From NCBI GenBank assembly GCA_001603025.1, contig LVAP01000023.1, forward strand, positions 1 through 48,714: a stretch of DNA of 48,714 bases. Reading direction: 5' to 3'. The notes under the pieces were generated by a model that was not told the origin of the DNA, searched no databases, and saw only the letters and a list, made by a program, of their open reading frames with translations. The position numbers and the translations under genes were made by a program. Shown here one piece after another: positions 8,151 through 16,668 of the stretch (the first letter of the stretch is position 1; each line of letters starts with the position of its first letter). Origin of the DNA: Clostridiales bacterium Firm_10. Lineage in GTDB: Bacteria > Bacillota > Clostridia > Christensenellales > Aristaeellaceae.

Positions 8151-9338
8151 ATGAAGAAACTGGTCAGCATCATCATGACGATCGCTCTGTTGGCATGCCT
8201 CTTCGCTGCTCCCGCCATGGCGGACGACGCAACTGCGGTTAAGGTCGGTTTCATCTTCCTGCATGATGAAAACTCTACCTATGACCTGAACTTCATCAAT
8301 GCCGCCAAGGAAGCCTGCGAGGCTCAGGGCGTTGAGTACATGATGAAGACCGGCATCCCTGAGGGCCAGGAATGCTACGAAACCGCCATGGACCTGGTGG
8401 ACGCCGGCTGCAACATCATCTTCGCCGACAGCTTCGGCCATGAGCCCTACATGATCCAGGCCGCCAAGGAATGCCCGGACGTCGAGTTCTGCCATGCCAC
8501 CGGCACCCGCGCCCACACCGAGAACCTGGACAACTACCACAACGCCTTCGCGGCCATCTATGAAGGCCGTTACCTGGGCGGCATCGCCGCCGGCCTCAAG
8601 CTGAACCAGCTGATCGAGGAAGGCAAGATCACGGCGGATCAGGCCAAGCTGGGCTACATCGGCGCCTTCACCTACGCCGAGGTTATGTCCGGTTACACCT
8701 CCTTCTTCCTGGGCGCCCGCTCCGTGTGCCCCACCGCCACCATGGAAGTGACCTTCTCCGGCTCCTGGTATGATCCCACCGCCGAGCAGGAAGGCGCCGT
8801 GAAGCTGATCAACAACGGCTGCGTGGTCATCTCCGAGCACGCCGACTCCATGGGCGCTCCCTCTGAGTGCGAAGCCCACAACGTGCCCTTCGTATTCTAC
8901 AACGGCTCCGCCGCCGACGCCTGCCCCAACACCTATATCGTGGCTTCCCGCATCAACTGGGCTCCCTACATGGAGCACATGATCGAGTGCGTGAAGAATG
9001 GCGAGGCCATCGAAGTCGACTGGACCGGCACCATCTCCTCCGAGTCCGTTCTGCTGACCGAGCTGAATGAGAACGCCGCAGCCCCCGGCACCGCCGAGGC
9101 CATCGAGGCCGCCAAGGCCGCCATGGTGGCGGGCGAGCTGAAGGTGTTCGACACCGCCGCCTTCACCGTGAACGGCGAGAAGCTGGAGAGCTACCTGGCT
9201 GACGTCGACACCGACGAAGCCTATACCGGCGACACCGAAGTCATCGCGGACGGCTTCTTCCATGAGTCCGAGTTCCGTTCCGCGCCTTACTTCGACCTGC
9301 GCATCGACGGCATCACCCTGCTGGACGAGGCGTACTGA
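8151..9338 (+). CDS. BMP/Bmp-family ABC transporter substrate-binding protein
   Basis: Extracellular binding protein of 395 residues for the importer encoded downstream. The family (Bmp/PnrA/Med type) mostly binds nucleosides. Visible family features are the first strand KVGFIFLHDENS, the hinge LVDAGCNIIFADSFG, the YEGRYLGGIAAG segment and the repeated Gly-rich KLGYIGAFTYAEV. Residues 1-24 are a signal peptide ending APAMA, then DDA; Cys16 (LLAC) is a poor lipobox, so the protein looks secreted rather than lipid-anchored. AGGAGGG precedes the ATG. It is first in the operon and is separated from the ATPase gene by 142 bases containing two strong hairpins. Confidence 0.92.
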   Translation: MKKLVSIIMTIALLACLFAAPAMADDATAVKVGFIFLHDENSTYDLNFINAAKEACEAQGVEYMMKTGIPEGQECYETAMDLVDAGCNIIFADSFGHEPYMIQAAKECPDVEFCHATGTRAHTENLDNYHNAFAAIYEGRYLGGIAAGLKLNQLIEEGKITADQAKLGYIGAFTYAEVMSGYTSFFLGARSVCPTATMEVTFSGSWYDPTAEQEGAVKLINNGCVVISEHADSMGAPSECEAHNVPFVFYNGSAADACPNTYIVASRINWAPYMEHMIECVKNGEAIEVDWTGTISSESVLLTELNENAAAPGTAEAIEAAKAAMVAGELKVFDTAAFTVNGEKLESYLADVDTDEAYTGDTEVIADGFFHESEFRSAPYFDLRIDGITLLDEAY

Positions 9339-9354
9339 TCGATCCAATTCCACT

Positions 9355-9384
9355 GCGGAAGGCCCCTTTACCGGGGCCTTCTGC
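9355..9384 (+). terminator. Hairpin after the binding-protein gene
   Basis: Twelve-base arms (9355-9366, 9373-9384) with one G-U pair and a 6-base loop, 16 bases past the stop. No T run follows, so it may be a partial terminator or an RNA-stabilising 3' end. Confidence 0.6.
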
Positions 9385-9440
9385 ATTACTGCGAAGGGCA
9401 GCGCGGAGGCGCATGCCGCCACGCTGCCCTTCGCAGTAAT
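9385..9440. repeat. Perfect 19-bp inverted repeat between binding-protein and ATPase genes
   Basis: The arms 9385-9403 and 9422-9440 are exact reverse complements, with further GGC/GCC pairing inside the 18-base loop. It abuts the previous hairpin without a gap. It sits in the untranslated spacer and probably sets the ratio of binding protein to membrane components. Confidence 0.85.
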
Positions 9441-9480
9441 ATGCTTTTTCCCAAGCTCTACTCAGGAAAGGGTGAAGCAC

Positions 9481-11010
9481 TTGGACAACAAGCCCGCCGC
9501 TGTGGAAATGCGGAACATCACCAAGCGATTCGGTTCAGTGCTGGCCAACGACAGGGTGAACCTCACCATTCGCCGGGGCGAGATCCTTGCCCTGCTGGGC
9601 GAGAACGGCTCCGGCAAGACCACGCTCATGAACATGCTCTCCGGCATCTACTATCCGGATGAGGGCGAGATCCTCATCGACGGCAGGCCCGCCGTCATCC
9701 GCTCGCCCCGGGACGCCTTTGACCTGGGCATCGGCATGATCCACCAGCACTTCAAGCTGGTCGACGTGCTCACGGCTGCGGAGAACATCGTGCTGGGCAT
9801 GCCCGGCCGGCTGGACCTCAGGAAGGCCACCGAGAAGATCCGCGCCATCTGCGACGCCTATGGTTTCGACGTAAATCCGAAGCAGAAGATATACGACATG
9901 TCCGTCTCCCAGAAACAGACGGTGGAGATCGTCAAGGTGCTCTACCGCGGCGCGGATATCCTCATTCTGGACGAGCCCACCGCCGTGCTCACGCCCCAGG
10001 AGACCGACAAGCTCTTCGCGGTGCTGCGCAGCATGCGGGACGACGGCAAGGCCATCGTCATCATCACCCACAAGATGAACGAGGTGGAAAGCCTCTCAGA
10101 CCGGGTGGCCGTGCTGCGGCAGGGCGCATATGTCGGAGAAGTGATGACGGCAGAAACCACCGCCCAGGACATGACGAACATGATGGTGGGCCACGCCGTG
10201 ACCCTGAATATCAACCGCCCGGAGCCGGTAAATCCCCACCCCCGCCTCGAGGTGAAGGGACTTACCGTGCGCAACGAGGACGGCATCCTCAAGCTGGACG
10301 ACGTGTCCTTCATCGCCAATTCCGGCGAGATTCTGGGCATTGCCGGCATCTCAGGCAGCGGCCAGAAAGAGCTCCTTGAATCCATCGCCGGGCTGCAGTC
10401 CACGGAAAAGGGCAGCATCTCCTACATCCAGGACGACGGCACCCGCGAGGAACTGCTTGGCAAGGATCCGCTGTCCATCCAGGACATGGGCGTGGCCCTG
10501 TCCTTCGTGCCGGAGGATCGTCTGGGCATGGGGCTGGTGGGCAGCATGAACCTGGCCGACAACATGATGCTGCGCTCCTTCCGGGCCGGACATTCCATCT
10601 TTACCGACCGCAAGAGCCCCTACAAGGTGGCCGAACACGTGGTGCGCGACCTGAGCGTGAACACGCCCTCGATCGGCACGCCGGTGCGCCGCCTCTCCGG
10701 CGGAAATGTGCAGAAAGTGCTTGTCGGCCGCGAGATCACCACGGCGCCCTCCGTGCTGCTGACCGCCTACGCGGTGCGCGGCCTGGATATTAACTCCTCC
10801 TACACCATTTATGACCTGATCAACCGCCAGAAGGAAGCCGGCGTGGCCGTTGTCTACGTGGGCGAAGACCTGGACGTGCTTGTCGAGCTGGCAGACCGCA
10901 TCCTGGTGCTGTGCGGCGGCAAGGTCAGCGGCATCGTGGACGGCCGCAGGACCGACAAACGGGAACTGGGCCTGATGATGACCCGCATCGGAGGTGCTGA
11001 CAATGGCTAA
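9481..11010 (+). CDS. ABC importer ATPase with two nucleotide-binding domains (BMP/CUT2 type)
   Basis: Energises the importer at the inner membrane face; 509 residues. The first domain has Walker A GENGSGKTT, Q loop HQHFKLVD, a family-typical degenerate signature MSVSQKQ, and Walker B ILILDEPTAVLT. The second has a Walker A without Lys (GISGSGQKE), a clean signature RRLSGGNVQK, and a weak Walker B ending RGLDI, as usual for this class. The start is a TTG at 9481 with AAGGG about 8 bases upstream; GTG at 9472 is the alternative, and no ATG fits. The frame is open back to 9262, but that part crosses the hairpins and is not coding. It overlaps the next gene by 8 bases. Confidence 0.92.
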   Translation: MDNKPAAVEMRNITKRFGSVLANDRVNLTIRRGEILALLGENGSGKTTLMNMLSGIYYPDEGEILIDGRPAVIRSPRDAFDLGIGMIHQHFKLVDVLTAAENIVLGMPGRLDLRKATEKIRAICDAYGFDVNPKQKIYDMSVSQKQTVEIVKVLYRGADILILDEPTAVLTPQETDKLFAVLRSMRDDGKAIVIITHKMNEVESLSDRVAVLRQGAYVGEVMTAETTAQDMTNMMVGHAVTLNINRPEPVNPHPRLEVKGLTVRNEDGILKLDDVSFIANSGEILGIAGISGSGQKELLESIAGLQSTEKGSISYIQDDGTREELLGKDPLSIQDMGVALSFVPEDRLGMGLVGSMNLADNMMLRSFRAGHSIFTDRKSPYKVAEHVVRDLSVNTPSIGTPVRRLSGGNVQKVLVGREITTAPSVLLTAYAVRGLDINSSYTIYDLINRQKEAGVAVVYVGEDLDVLVELADRILVLCGGKVSGIVDGRRTDKRELGLMMTRIGGADNG

Positions 11011-12115
11011 GCGCAATCAGGAACCGCTGGTTCACATCACCAAGCGCGGCACGCTGCCCTGGTTTGTCAGCTGGGGCATCCGGGCCTGCACCATCGTGCT
11101 GGCCATGGTGTTCTGCGGTATCATCACCATTCTGGTCACCGGCGAGAACCCGATGAACATCTACGCGACCATCTTCAACGGCTCCTTCGGTACGCCCCGC
11201 CGCGTGTGGGTGCTGCTGCAGAATATCGCCATCCTGCTGTGCGTCTCCCTGGCCGTGACGCCCGCCTTCCGCATGCGTTTCTGGAACATAGGCGGTGAAG
11301 GGCAGATGCTGGCGGGCTGCCTGGCCTCCGCGGCGTGTATGATCTGTCTGCGGAACATCATGCCCAACTGGGCGGTCATCACCTGCATGGTGGTTTCCAG
11401 TCTTTTGGCCGGCGCGGTATGGGGCGGCATTCCCGCCCTGTTCAAGGCGAAATGGAACACCAATGAGACACTGTTCACCCTGATGATGAACTACATCGCC
11501 ACACAGCTGGTGGCCTACTTCATCATCATCTGGGAAGTGCCCAAAGGTTCCGGCGCCATCGGCATCATCAATCAGTCCAGTCAGATCGGCTGGCTGCCGA
11601 TGATCGGCAGCTACAAATACCTGCTGAACGTCATCATCGTCGCCGTACTGACCGTGCTCATGTACATCTACCTGAATTACTCCAAGCACGGCTATGAGAT
11701 CAGTGTCGTGGGCGAAAGCGAGCGCACCGCCCGCTATGTGGGCATCAAGGTTGATCGGGTCATCATCCGCACAATGCTGCTCTCCGGCGCACTGTGCGGC
11801 CTGGCCGGCGTGCTGCTGGTGGGCGGCACGGATCACACCATGACCACCACCATCACCGGCGGCCGCGGCTTCACCGCCGTCATGGTCTCCTGGCTTGCCA
11901 AATTCAACCCCATCTGGATGATCCTCACCAGCTTCCTGCTGGTGTTCCTGCAGCGCGGCGCCGGCGAGATCTCCACACAGTTCGGCCTGAACCAGTCCTT
12001 CTCGGACATTCTTACCGGTATCATCCTGTTCTTCATCATCGGCTGCGAGTTCTTCATTACTTATAAGATCAACTTCCGCCATGTCGGCAGGAAGGGAGGC
12101 GTGCCGCATGTTTGA
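11003..12115 (+). CDS. ABC transporter permease (BMP importer, first)
   Basis: Integral membrane protein of 370 residues with 8-10 hydrophobic helices, of the branched-chain/ribose/nucleoside permease family. Characteristic segments are FRMRFWNIGGEGQMLAG, NTNETLFTLMMNYIA, the cytoplasmic GESERTARYVGIK and TGGRGFTAVMVSWLAK. The start is ATG 11003 with GGAGGTG upstream; ATGGCTAA shares 8 bases with the end of the ATPase gene, indicating coupling. Together with the next gene it forms the heterodimeric channel. Bacillus NupP/YufP is the nearest named type I can think of. Confidence 0.92.
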   Translation: MAKRNQEPLVHITKRGTLPWFVSWGIRACTIVLAMVFCGIITILVTGENPMNIYATIFNGSFGTPRRVWVLLQNIAILLCVSLAVTPAFRMRFWNIGGEGQMLAGCLASAACMICLRNIMPNWAVITCMVVSSLLAGAVWGGIPALFKAKWNTNETLFTLMMNYIATQLVAYFIIIWEVPKGSGAIGIINQSSQIGWLPMIGSYKYLLNVIIVAVLTVLMYIYLNYSKHGYEISVVGESERTARYVGIKVDRVIIRTMLLSGALCGLAGVLLVGGTDHTMTTTITGGRGFTAVMVSWLAKFNPIWMILTSFLLVFLQRGAGEISTQFGLNQSFSDILTGIILFFIIGCEFFITYKINFRHVGRKGGVPHV

Positions 12116-13100
12116 CTGGATCTCCTTCATCCCCCGCGCGGTCATGCAGGGTGTTCCGCTGCTGTACGGCAGCACCGGTGAGACCCTCACGGAGAAATCA
12201 GGCAACCTGAACCTGGGCATTCCCGGAATCATGTACGTGGGAGCCATCTGCGGCGTCATCGGCGCTTTCTTCTATGAAACCGGTCTGGCCTCCCCCGAGG
12301 CTTTCAATCCCACGCTGGCCATCCTGTCTTCCCTCTCCGCCACGGTGCTGGGGTCGCTGCTGATGGGCCTCGTCTACTGCTTCCTCACCGTCACGCTCCG
12401 CGCCAACCAGAACGTGACCGGCCTTGCGCTGACCACCTTCGGCGTGGGTTTCGGCAACTTCTTCGGCGGCTCCCTCATCAAGCTGGCTGGTTCCGACATG
12501 CCTTACCTGGCCCTGTCAGCCACCAGCGGCGCCTTCCGGCGCTACCTGCCCATCGGCGACACCACCGGCTGGTTCGGCAAGATCTTCCTCTCTTACGGCT
12601 TTCTGGCCTATCTGGCGCTGTTCGTCGCGCTGGTCACCGCCATCGTGCTGCGCCGCACCAGGATCGGCCTGCACCTGCGCGCCGTGGGTGAGAATCCCAT
12701 GACGGCCGACGCCGCAGGCATCAACGTGAGCCGATATAAGTACGCGGCCACCTGCCTGGGCAGCGTCATCGCCGGACTGGGCGGCCTGTATTACGTCATG
12801 GACTACGCCAGCGGCATCTGGTCCAACGGTTCCTTCGGTGACCGCGGCTGGCTATCCATCGCGCTGGTTATTTTCACCATCTGGCGGCCAAATGTGGGCA
12901 TCATTGCCTCGGTGTTGTTCGGCGGGCTCTACATCCTGCACATGTACATCCCATCCGGCAACATGGCTGTAAAGGAACTCTACAAGATGATTCCCTACGT
13001 TGTCACCATCATCGTACTTGTCATTACCAGCATGCGCAACAAGCGCGAGAACCAGCCCCCGGCCCATCTGGGCGTGGCTTATTTCCGCGAAGAACGGTAA
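12108..13100 (+). CDS. ABC transporter permease (BMP importer, second)
   Basis: Partner permease of 330 residues with about 8 membrane helices. Family segments are GSTGETLTEKSGNLNLGIPGIM near the N-terminus (given here only as a pattern: E..G..NLG..G.M), NQNVTGLALTTFGVG, RTRIGLHLRAVGENPMTADAAGI (the cytoplasmic coupling region) and DRGWLSIALVIF. The start is ATG 12108 with GGGAGG 8 bases upstream, overlapping the first permease by 8 bases. This is the last gene of the four-gene importer operon and is followed by a long terminator hairpin. The binding-protein family suggests nucleoside uptake. Confidence 0.92.
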   Translation: MFDWISFIPRAVMQGVPLLYGSTGETLTEKSGNLNLGIPGIMYVGAICGVIGAFFYETGLASPEAFNPTLAILSSLSATVLGSLLMGLVYCFLTVTLRANQNVTGLALTTFGVGFGNFFGGSLIKLAGSDMPYLALSATSGAFRRYLPIGDTTGWFGKIFLSYGFLAYLALFVALVTAIVLRRTRIGLHLRAVGENPMTADAAGINVSRYKYAATCLGSVIAGLGGLYYVMDYASGIWSNGSFGDRGWLSIALVIFTIWRPNVGIIASVLFGGLYILHMYIPSGNMAVKELYKMIPYVVTIIVLVITSMRNKRENQPPAHLGVAYFREER

Positions 13101-13107
13101 AAGATAC

Positions 13108-13146
13108 AAAACGGCGGGTTTTCCGGAATGGAAAGCCCGCCGTTTT
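13108..13146. terminator. Bidirectional terminator between importer and phosphoesterase genes
   Basis: A 17-base stem (13108-13124 with 13130-13146, one wobble) around a 5-base loop, flanked by A and T runs on both sides. It serves two convergent transcripts; its right arm touches the phosphoesterase stop codon. Confidence 0.92.
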
Positions 13147-13994
13147 CATGCTTTCAGAATGCCCACGTCGCGCGCGGCCTGTCGCCACACACTCTCGGGA
13201 ACAGGCCCGTTGCCTTTCCACAGGGCGTGCGCGCGCTCCACAAACGGGATGGCCTGTTCGCCGCCCTCGCGCAGCTGTTTTTCCATCATGATGGGCCACA
13301 GGCCTGCTTCTTCGTAGAAGCCGTCGTGCGAAAAGGTATCGATCACGGCTTCCACATCGTAAGGTATGCTGACCAACTCGGGCCGCCAGCTGCCGCCTTC
13401 CCCGTGCAGCAGCGCAAACTGAATGAGGCCGGGTTCGGTCGTCACACCCACGCTGCCCGTGTTGACCATGACGCCCCGCTCCAACGGGTACACGCCGGGC
13501 CGGTGGGTATGTGCGCACACCAGCAGACCCGCGTCCGCCTGGTCGAGATAAACCTGCGCGCGTTCCGGCTGCGCTTCCATCCAGCCGCGCAGATCGTCCG
13601 GCGTTCCATGGCAACACAGCACGGCGGGCAGGCCGTCGAAGGCGTCCCGGCGTGTTACAGGCATGGAAGAGAAGAAATCAAGGTCCTCGCCGGTGAGCCG
13701 CCGGTAGGTGTACAGCAGCGAACCGCCGCCCGTTCCCGGCTGCCAGCTGCCCTTCCCTGCCCGGTGATCGAGCAGGTACTGCTCGCGGTTGCCGCGCACA
13801 AAACGGCAGTCAAACCGATCCATGCAGCGCCGAATGAGCGTCATGGTCTTCTGCGGGCAGGCGCAGTCGCTCACATAGTCGCCCATGAAGAGGATCACCT
13901 GTGCGCCGACCTTTTCCACCGCCTGCAGGCAGCGTTCAAACGCGATGTAGTTTGAATGGATGTCGCCCAGGGCGGCCACCGTCACGCCGCTCAC
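13146..13994 (-). CDS. Metallophosphoesterase (calcineurin-like)
   Basis: Cytoplasmic phosphoesterase of 282 residues with the full two-metal set: GDIHSN (10-15), GDYVSD, GNRE, CHGTP and AHTHRPG. Relatives include YfcE-like phosphodiesterases and Ser/Thr-phosphatase-like proteins; the substrate cannot be read. The start is a GTG at 13994 that overlaps the TGA of the PHP gene (GTGA), and no independent ribosome site is visible, so translation is probably coupled. The two genes form a small operon of two different phosphate-ester hydrolases. Confidence 0.9.
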   Translation of the reverse strand: MSGVTVAALGDIHSNYIAFERCLQAVEKVGAQVILFMGDYVSDCACPQKTMTLIRRCMDRFDCRFVRGNREQYLLDHRAGKGSWQPGTGGGSLLYTYRRLTGEDLDFFSSMPVTRRDAFDGLPAVLCCHGTPDDLRGWMEAQPERAQVYLDQADAGLLVCAHTHRPGVYPLERGVMVNTGSVGVTTEPGLIQFALLHGEGGSWRPELVSIPYDVEAVIDTFSHDGFYEEAGLWPIMMEKQLREGGEQAIPFVERAHALWKGNGPVPESVWRQAARDVGILKA

Positions 13995-14779
13995 AGCCGC
14001 AGCCTCTCGAGCCTGTTCAGGCCCAGCGAGTCGAGGAGAGCCGCGGCCTCATCCCATTCCGCCCGCTCATCGAAGCGGCTGGGCGCATGCGCGTCCACGC
14101 CGAGCACACAGTCGACGCCCACTTCTGCGGCCACCTCCCAGAACGCACGGCACGGATAGCGCAGCATGCCTTCCGCGGAATTCCGGCAGTTGATAAGGCC
14201 CAGCAGGTTGTACTCCATCGGGATGCCCAGGGCTTTTGCGGCCCGGCACAGCTCCAGACTGGCCGCGCGGCAGTGCCCGTCGAAGCCCACATAGGAACGC
14301 AGGAACAGATCCGGATGCGCAAAGCAGGCGAACAGGCCGGTTTCCAGGCCTTCGACGCACATTTTCACATACCGCCAAAGCTGTGCCGGCTCGACGCAGC
14401 GGCCAAAGTACAGGCCGCCATTGTCCGTCGTGTCAAAATGATTGCCCAGGATGAGGTACTCCAGGCCATACCGTTCCTTCGTCTCCGCCAGCCAGCCCAT
14501 GTAGGCGGGATAGTTTTCGCACTCCCAGCCCAGGTGAATCTCCAGTCGGCCGGCGTAATCCCGCTTCACGGCGTTCACCGCGTCCACATAGCCGGGCAGG
14601 TCGCCCAGCTCCATGTGGAAGGTGGATACGAAGCCGTTCTCATACGGCCAGGCACAGTGATCGGTGAAACCAAGAACGGAAAAACCGTTCTCCAGCGCCT
14701 TGTCGCAGTACTCCTGTTCGGTGCCCACAGCGTGCTTGCAGCGCGGGGTGTGGGTGTGGTAGTTCGCCTTTGTGCTCAT
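13991..14779 (-). CDS. PHP-domain phosphatase (histidinol-phosphatase-like)
   Basis: Metal-dependent hydrolase of 262 residues. PHP motifs are NYHTHTPRCKHA (7-18), GFTDH, LGWECE, GNHFD and, later, FAHPDLF and LGVDAHAP; these His/Asp/Glu residues hold the trinuclear metal site. It resembles HisK-type histidinol-phosphate phosphatases, but no other his gene is near, so a different phosphomonoester is possible. The start is ATG 14779 with AAGGAAAGG 11 bases upstream; the open frame continues back to 14878 without a ribosome site. First gene of the pair with the metallophosphoesterase. Confidence 0.88.
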   Translation of the reverse strand: MSTKANYHTHTPRCKHAVGTEQEYCDKALENGFSVLGFTDHCAWPYENGFVSTFHMELGDLPGYVDAVNAVKRDYAGRLEIHLGWECENYPAYMGWLAETKERYGLEYLILGNHFDTTDNGGLYFGRCVEPAQLWRYVKMCVEGLETGLFACFAHPDLFLRSYVGFDGHCRAASLELCRAAKALGIPMEYNLLGLINCRNSAEGMLRYPCRAFWEVAAEVGVDCVLGVDAHAPSRFDERAEWDEAAALLDSLGLNRLERLRL

Positions 14780-14876
14780 GGTGATGTATGCCTTTCCTTC
14801 ATTGCATTCTGCAGGCTGGCTTGCCCGTGCCGTTTTCAGGCAAAAGCCCGGATCGCCGCGCGTTTTCCAATGCCTC

Positions 14877-14904
14877 ATTATACCATATCCGGCAAAAAAA
14901 GCAA
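14877..14904 (-). promoter_or_regulatory. Promoter of the PHP/phosphoesterase operon
   Basis: TTGCTT (14899-14904), 16 bases, TATAAT (14877-14882), minus strand. The -10 is perfect. The -35 lies in a TTGCTTTTTT run like that of the isomerase promoter near 7.35 kb. Confidence 0.6.
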
Positions 14905-14960
14905 CCGCTCAAATGCCCGGAGGCAGCCTGTGTAGCGGAGCAATTTCCTCTCGCGCCACA

Positions 14961-14986
14961 AAAAACAGGCCCGTGGGCCTGTTTTT
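14961..14986. terminator. Terminator of the aminotransferase gene
   Basis: Twelve-base perfect arms (14961-14972, 14975-14986) with a 2-base turn, carrying A/T runs at both ends. On the minus strand it follows the aminotransferase stop by about 20 bases. Confidence 0.9.
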
Positions 14987-15005
14987 ATCACTTTTCCCCC
15001 GCTGT

Positions 15006-16298
15006 TCACGCCTGCTTTTCCGCCAGCAGCTTTCTCGCGCTGGAGATGCGCACGCAGATGGTAAAGATGTCCATGGCGGTCGTCAGATCCGCCAGGCTGG
15101 GATACGTGGGGGCGATGCGGATGTTGGAATCGTTGGGGTCCTTGCCATAGGGCCAGGTGGCGCCCGCCGGGGTCATCACCACGCCCGCCTTCTTAGCCAG
15201 CGCCACGATATCCTTTGCGCAGCCCGGCAGGGAATCGAACATGATAAAGTAGCCGCCCAGGGGACACGTCCAAGTGCCCACCTGCAGTTCACCCAGATCC
15301 CGCTCGAAGATGCCCTCGACCGCCTCGAATTTCGGGCGGATGATGTCGGCATGCCTGCGCATGTGCTCTACCATGCCGTGAATATCCTTGAAGAAACGCA
15401 CGTGGCGCAGCTGGTTCACCTTGTCATGGCCAATGGTCTGGTGACGCAGGTAAGTGAGGAAATCCTCCATATTGTTGGGGCTGGTCGCCAGCGCGGCGAT
15501 GCCGCTGCCGGGGAAGGTTATCTTGGAAGTGGAGGCAAACTTATACACCATATCCGGATTTCCCGCGCGCTTGCACTCAGCCAGGATCTCGATCAGGTAG
15601 TCCTGCCGATGGTCGTAAAGGTGGTGCATGCCGTAGGCATTGTCCCAGAAGATGCGGAAATCCGGGGCCGCGGGCTCCAGGCGGGCGAAGCGGCGTACGG
15701 TTTCATCCGAATAGGATATGCCCTGGGGATTGGAGTATTTGGGAACGCACCAAATGCCCTTGATGGTGCTGTCCTCGCGCACAAGGCGCTCGACGATATC
15801 CATGTCCGGGCCGGTCGGCGTCATGGGAACAGGGATCATCTCGATGCCAAAGTACTCGGTGATGGCGAAGTGCCTGTCATATCCCGGCACCGGGCACAGG
15901 AATTTGACGCCGGGCTGGCGGCACCACGGCGTGTTGCCCATCACGCCGTGCGTCCACGCGCGGCTGAGCGTATCGAACATCACGTTCAGTGAGGAGTTGC
16001 CGTATATGATGATATCCTTGGGGTTGTTTTCCATCATATCGCCCAGCAGCACGCGCGCCTCCTCGATGCCGGTCAGCTGGCCGTAATTGCGGCAGTCTGT
16101 GCCGTCCTCGCAGGTGAGGTCAGAGGCGGAATCCAGAACGTCCATCATGCCCATGGAGAGGTCCAGCTGCTCCTGGCAGGGTTTGCCGCGGCTCATGTCC
16201 AGGTGCATGCCCAGCGCCTGCACCTTTTTGTATTGCGTCTTCAGCATTTCCAGCTCGGCCGAAAGCTCCCCCGCTGTCATTTCGGAATAAGGCTTCAT
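15006..16298 (-). CDS. Aspartate aminotransferase, type Ic (PLP-dependent)
   Basis: Transfers the amino group between aspartate and 2-oxoglutarate; 430 residues, the usual size of the AspT/type Ic family (PF12897), which differs from classical AspC. The PLP site is visible as D219-N-A-Y222 (cofactor-binding Asp and Tyr) and Lys259 in FASTSKITFPGSG, with NSSLNVMFDT and CVPKYSNPQG as further family blocks. No signal peptide. AAGGAG lies 12 bases before the ATG. It stands alone with its own terminator. It could supply aspartate and oxaloacetate balance for the amino-acid pathways, including arginine, but no direct link is visible. Confidence 0.92.
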   Translation of the reverse strand: MKPYSEMTAGELSAELEMLKTQYKKVQALGMHLDMSRGKPCQEQLDLSMGMMDVLDSASDLTCEDGTDCRNYGQLTGIEEARVLLGDMMENNPKDIIIYGNSSLNVMFDTLSRAWTHGVMGNTPWCRQPGVKFLCPVPGYDRHFAITEYFGIEMIPVPMTPTGPDMDIVERLVREDSTIKGIWCVPKYSNPQGISYSDETVRRFARLEPAAPDFRIFWDNAYGMHHLYDHRQDYLIEILAECKRAGNPDMVYKFASTSKITFPGSGIAALATSPNNMEDFLTYLRHQTIGHDKVNQLRHVRFFKDIHGMVEHMRRHADIIRPKFEAVEGIFERDLGELQVGTWTCPLGGYFIMFDSLPGCAKDIVALAKKAGVVMTPAGATWPYGKDPNDSNIRIAPTYPSLADLTTAMDIFTICVRISSARKLLAEKQA

Positions 16299-16668
16299 GA
16301 TCTTTCCATTCTCCTTCCGCAGGGGCGAGTGCCTGTGCGCCCCTCAATCCCGGGAAACGCTGCACTTTGCGCCTGCATTTCATAATATGCATATGGACGT
16401 TTGAAATCCTGCATTTTGGCATGTCACCGCATTCTCCTGCAGCAGTACTATAAAAGTACCATAACATGCCCGAAATTGCAAGGACTTTTTATGGTTTTTC
16501 TGAAAAATGTATGTTTATACCATATGATTCAGGTGCCTTTCTCCGGCTTGTACATGCAGGAATTCGTTCTTTCGCTTGCATCTACGAAAAAGCCCGCCGG
16601 ATAACCGGCGGGCTTCATGGAATGGCCGCAGCTGCCTGTCCGGCTTCGCGGCGTCAGGACGCTGCCTG
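16299..16668. other. Intergenic region, aminotransferase upstream
   Basis: This 370-base gap holds a weak candidate promoter for the aminotransferase on the minus strand (TTGCAA at 16476-16481, 17 bases, TACTTT at 16453-16458), with a GTACT/AGTAC repeat around the -10. It also contains the terminator of the PRTase-like gene (16590-16615). Nothing else was recognised. Confidence 0.5.
16590..16615 (-). terminator. Terminator of the SemiSWEET-PRTase operon
   Basis: Eleven-base perfect arms (16590-16600, 16605-16615) with a 4-base loop, followed on the minus strand by CTTTTTCG. It lies 54 bases past the stop of the PRTase-like gene. Confidence 0.9.

Noticed and set aside
8145-9422. A 425-codon minus-strand frame over the BMP binding-protein gene
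   Set aside because: Gly/Val/His-rich antisense translation without domain; the plus frame is clearly coding.
10171-10800. Degenerate signature and Walker motifs in the importer ATPase as signs of a dead gene
   Set aside because: Degenerate first signature and second Walker A are normal for two-domain BMP/CUT2 ATPases; the frame is intact.
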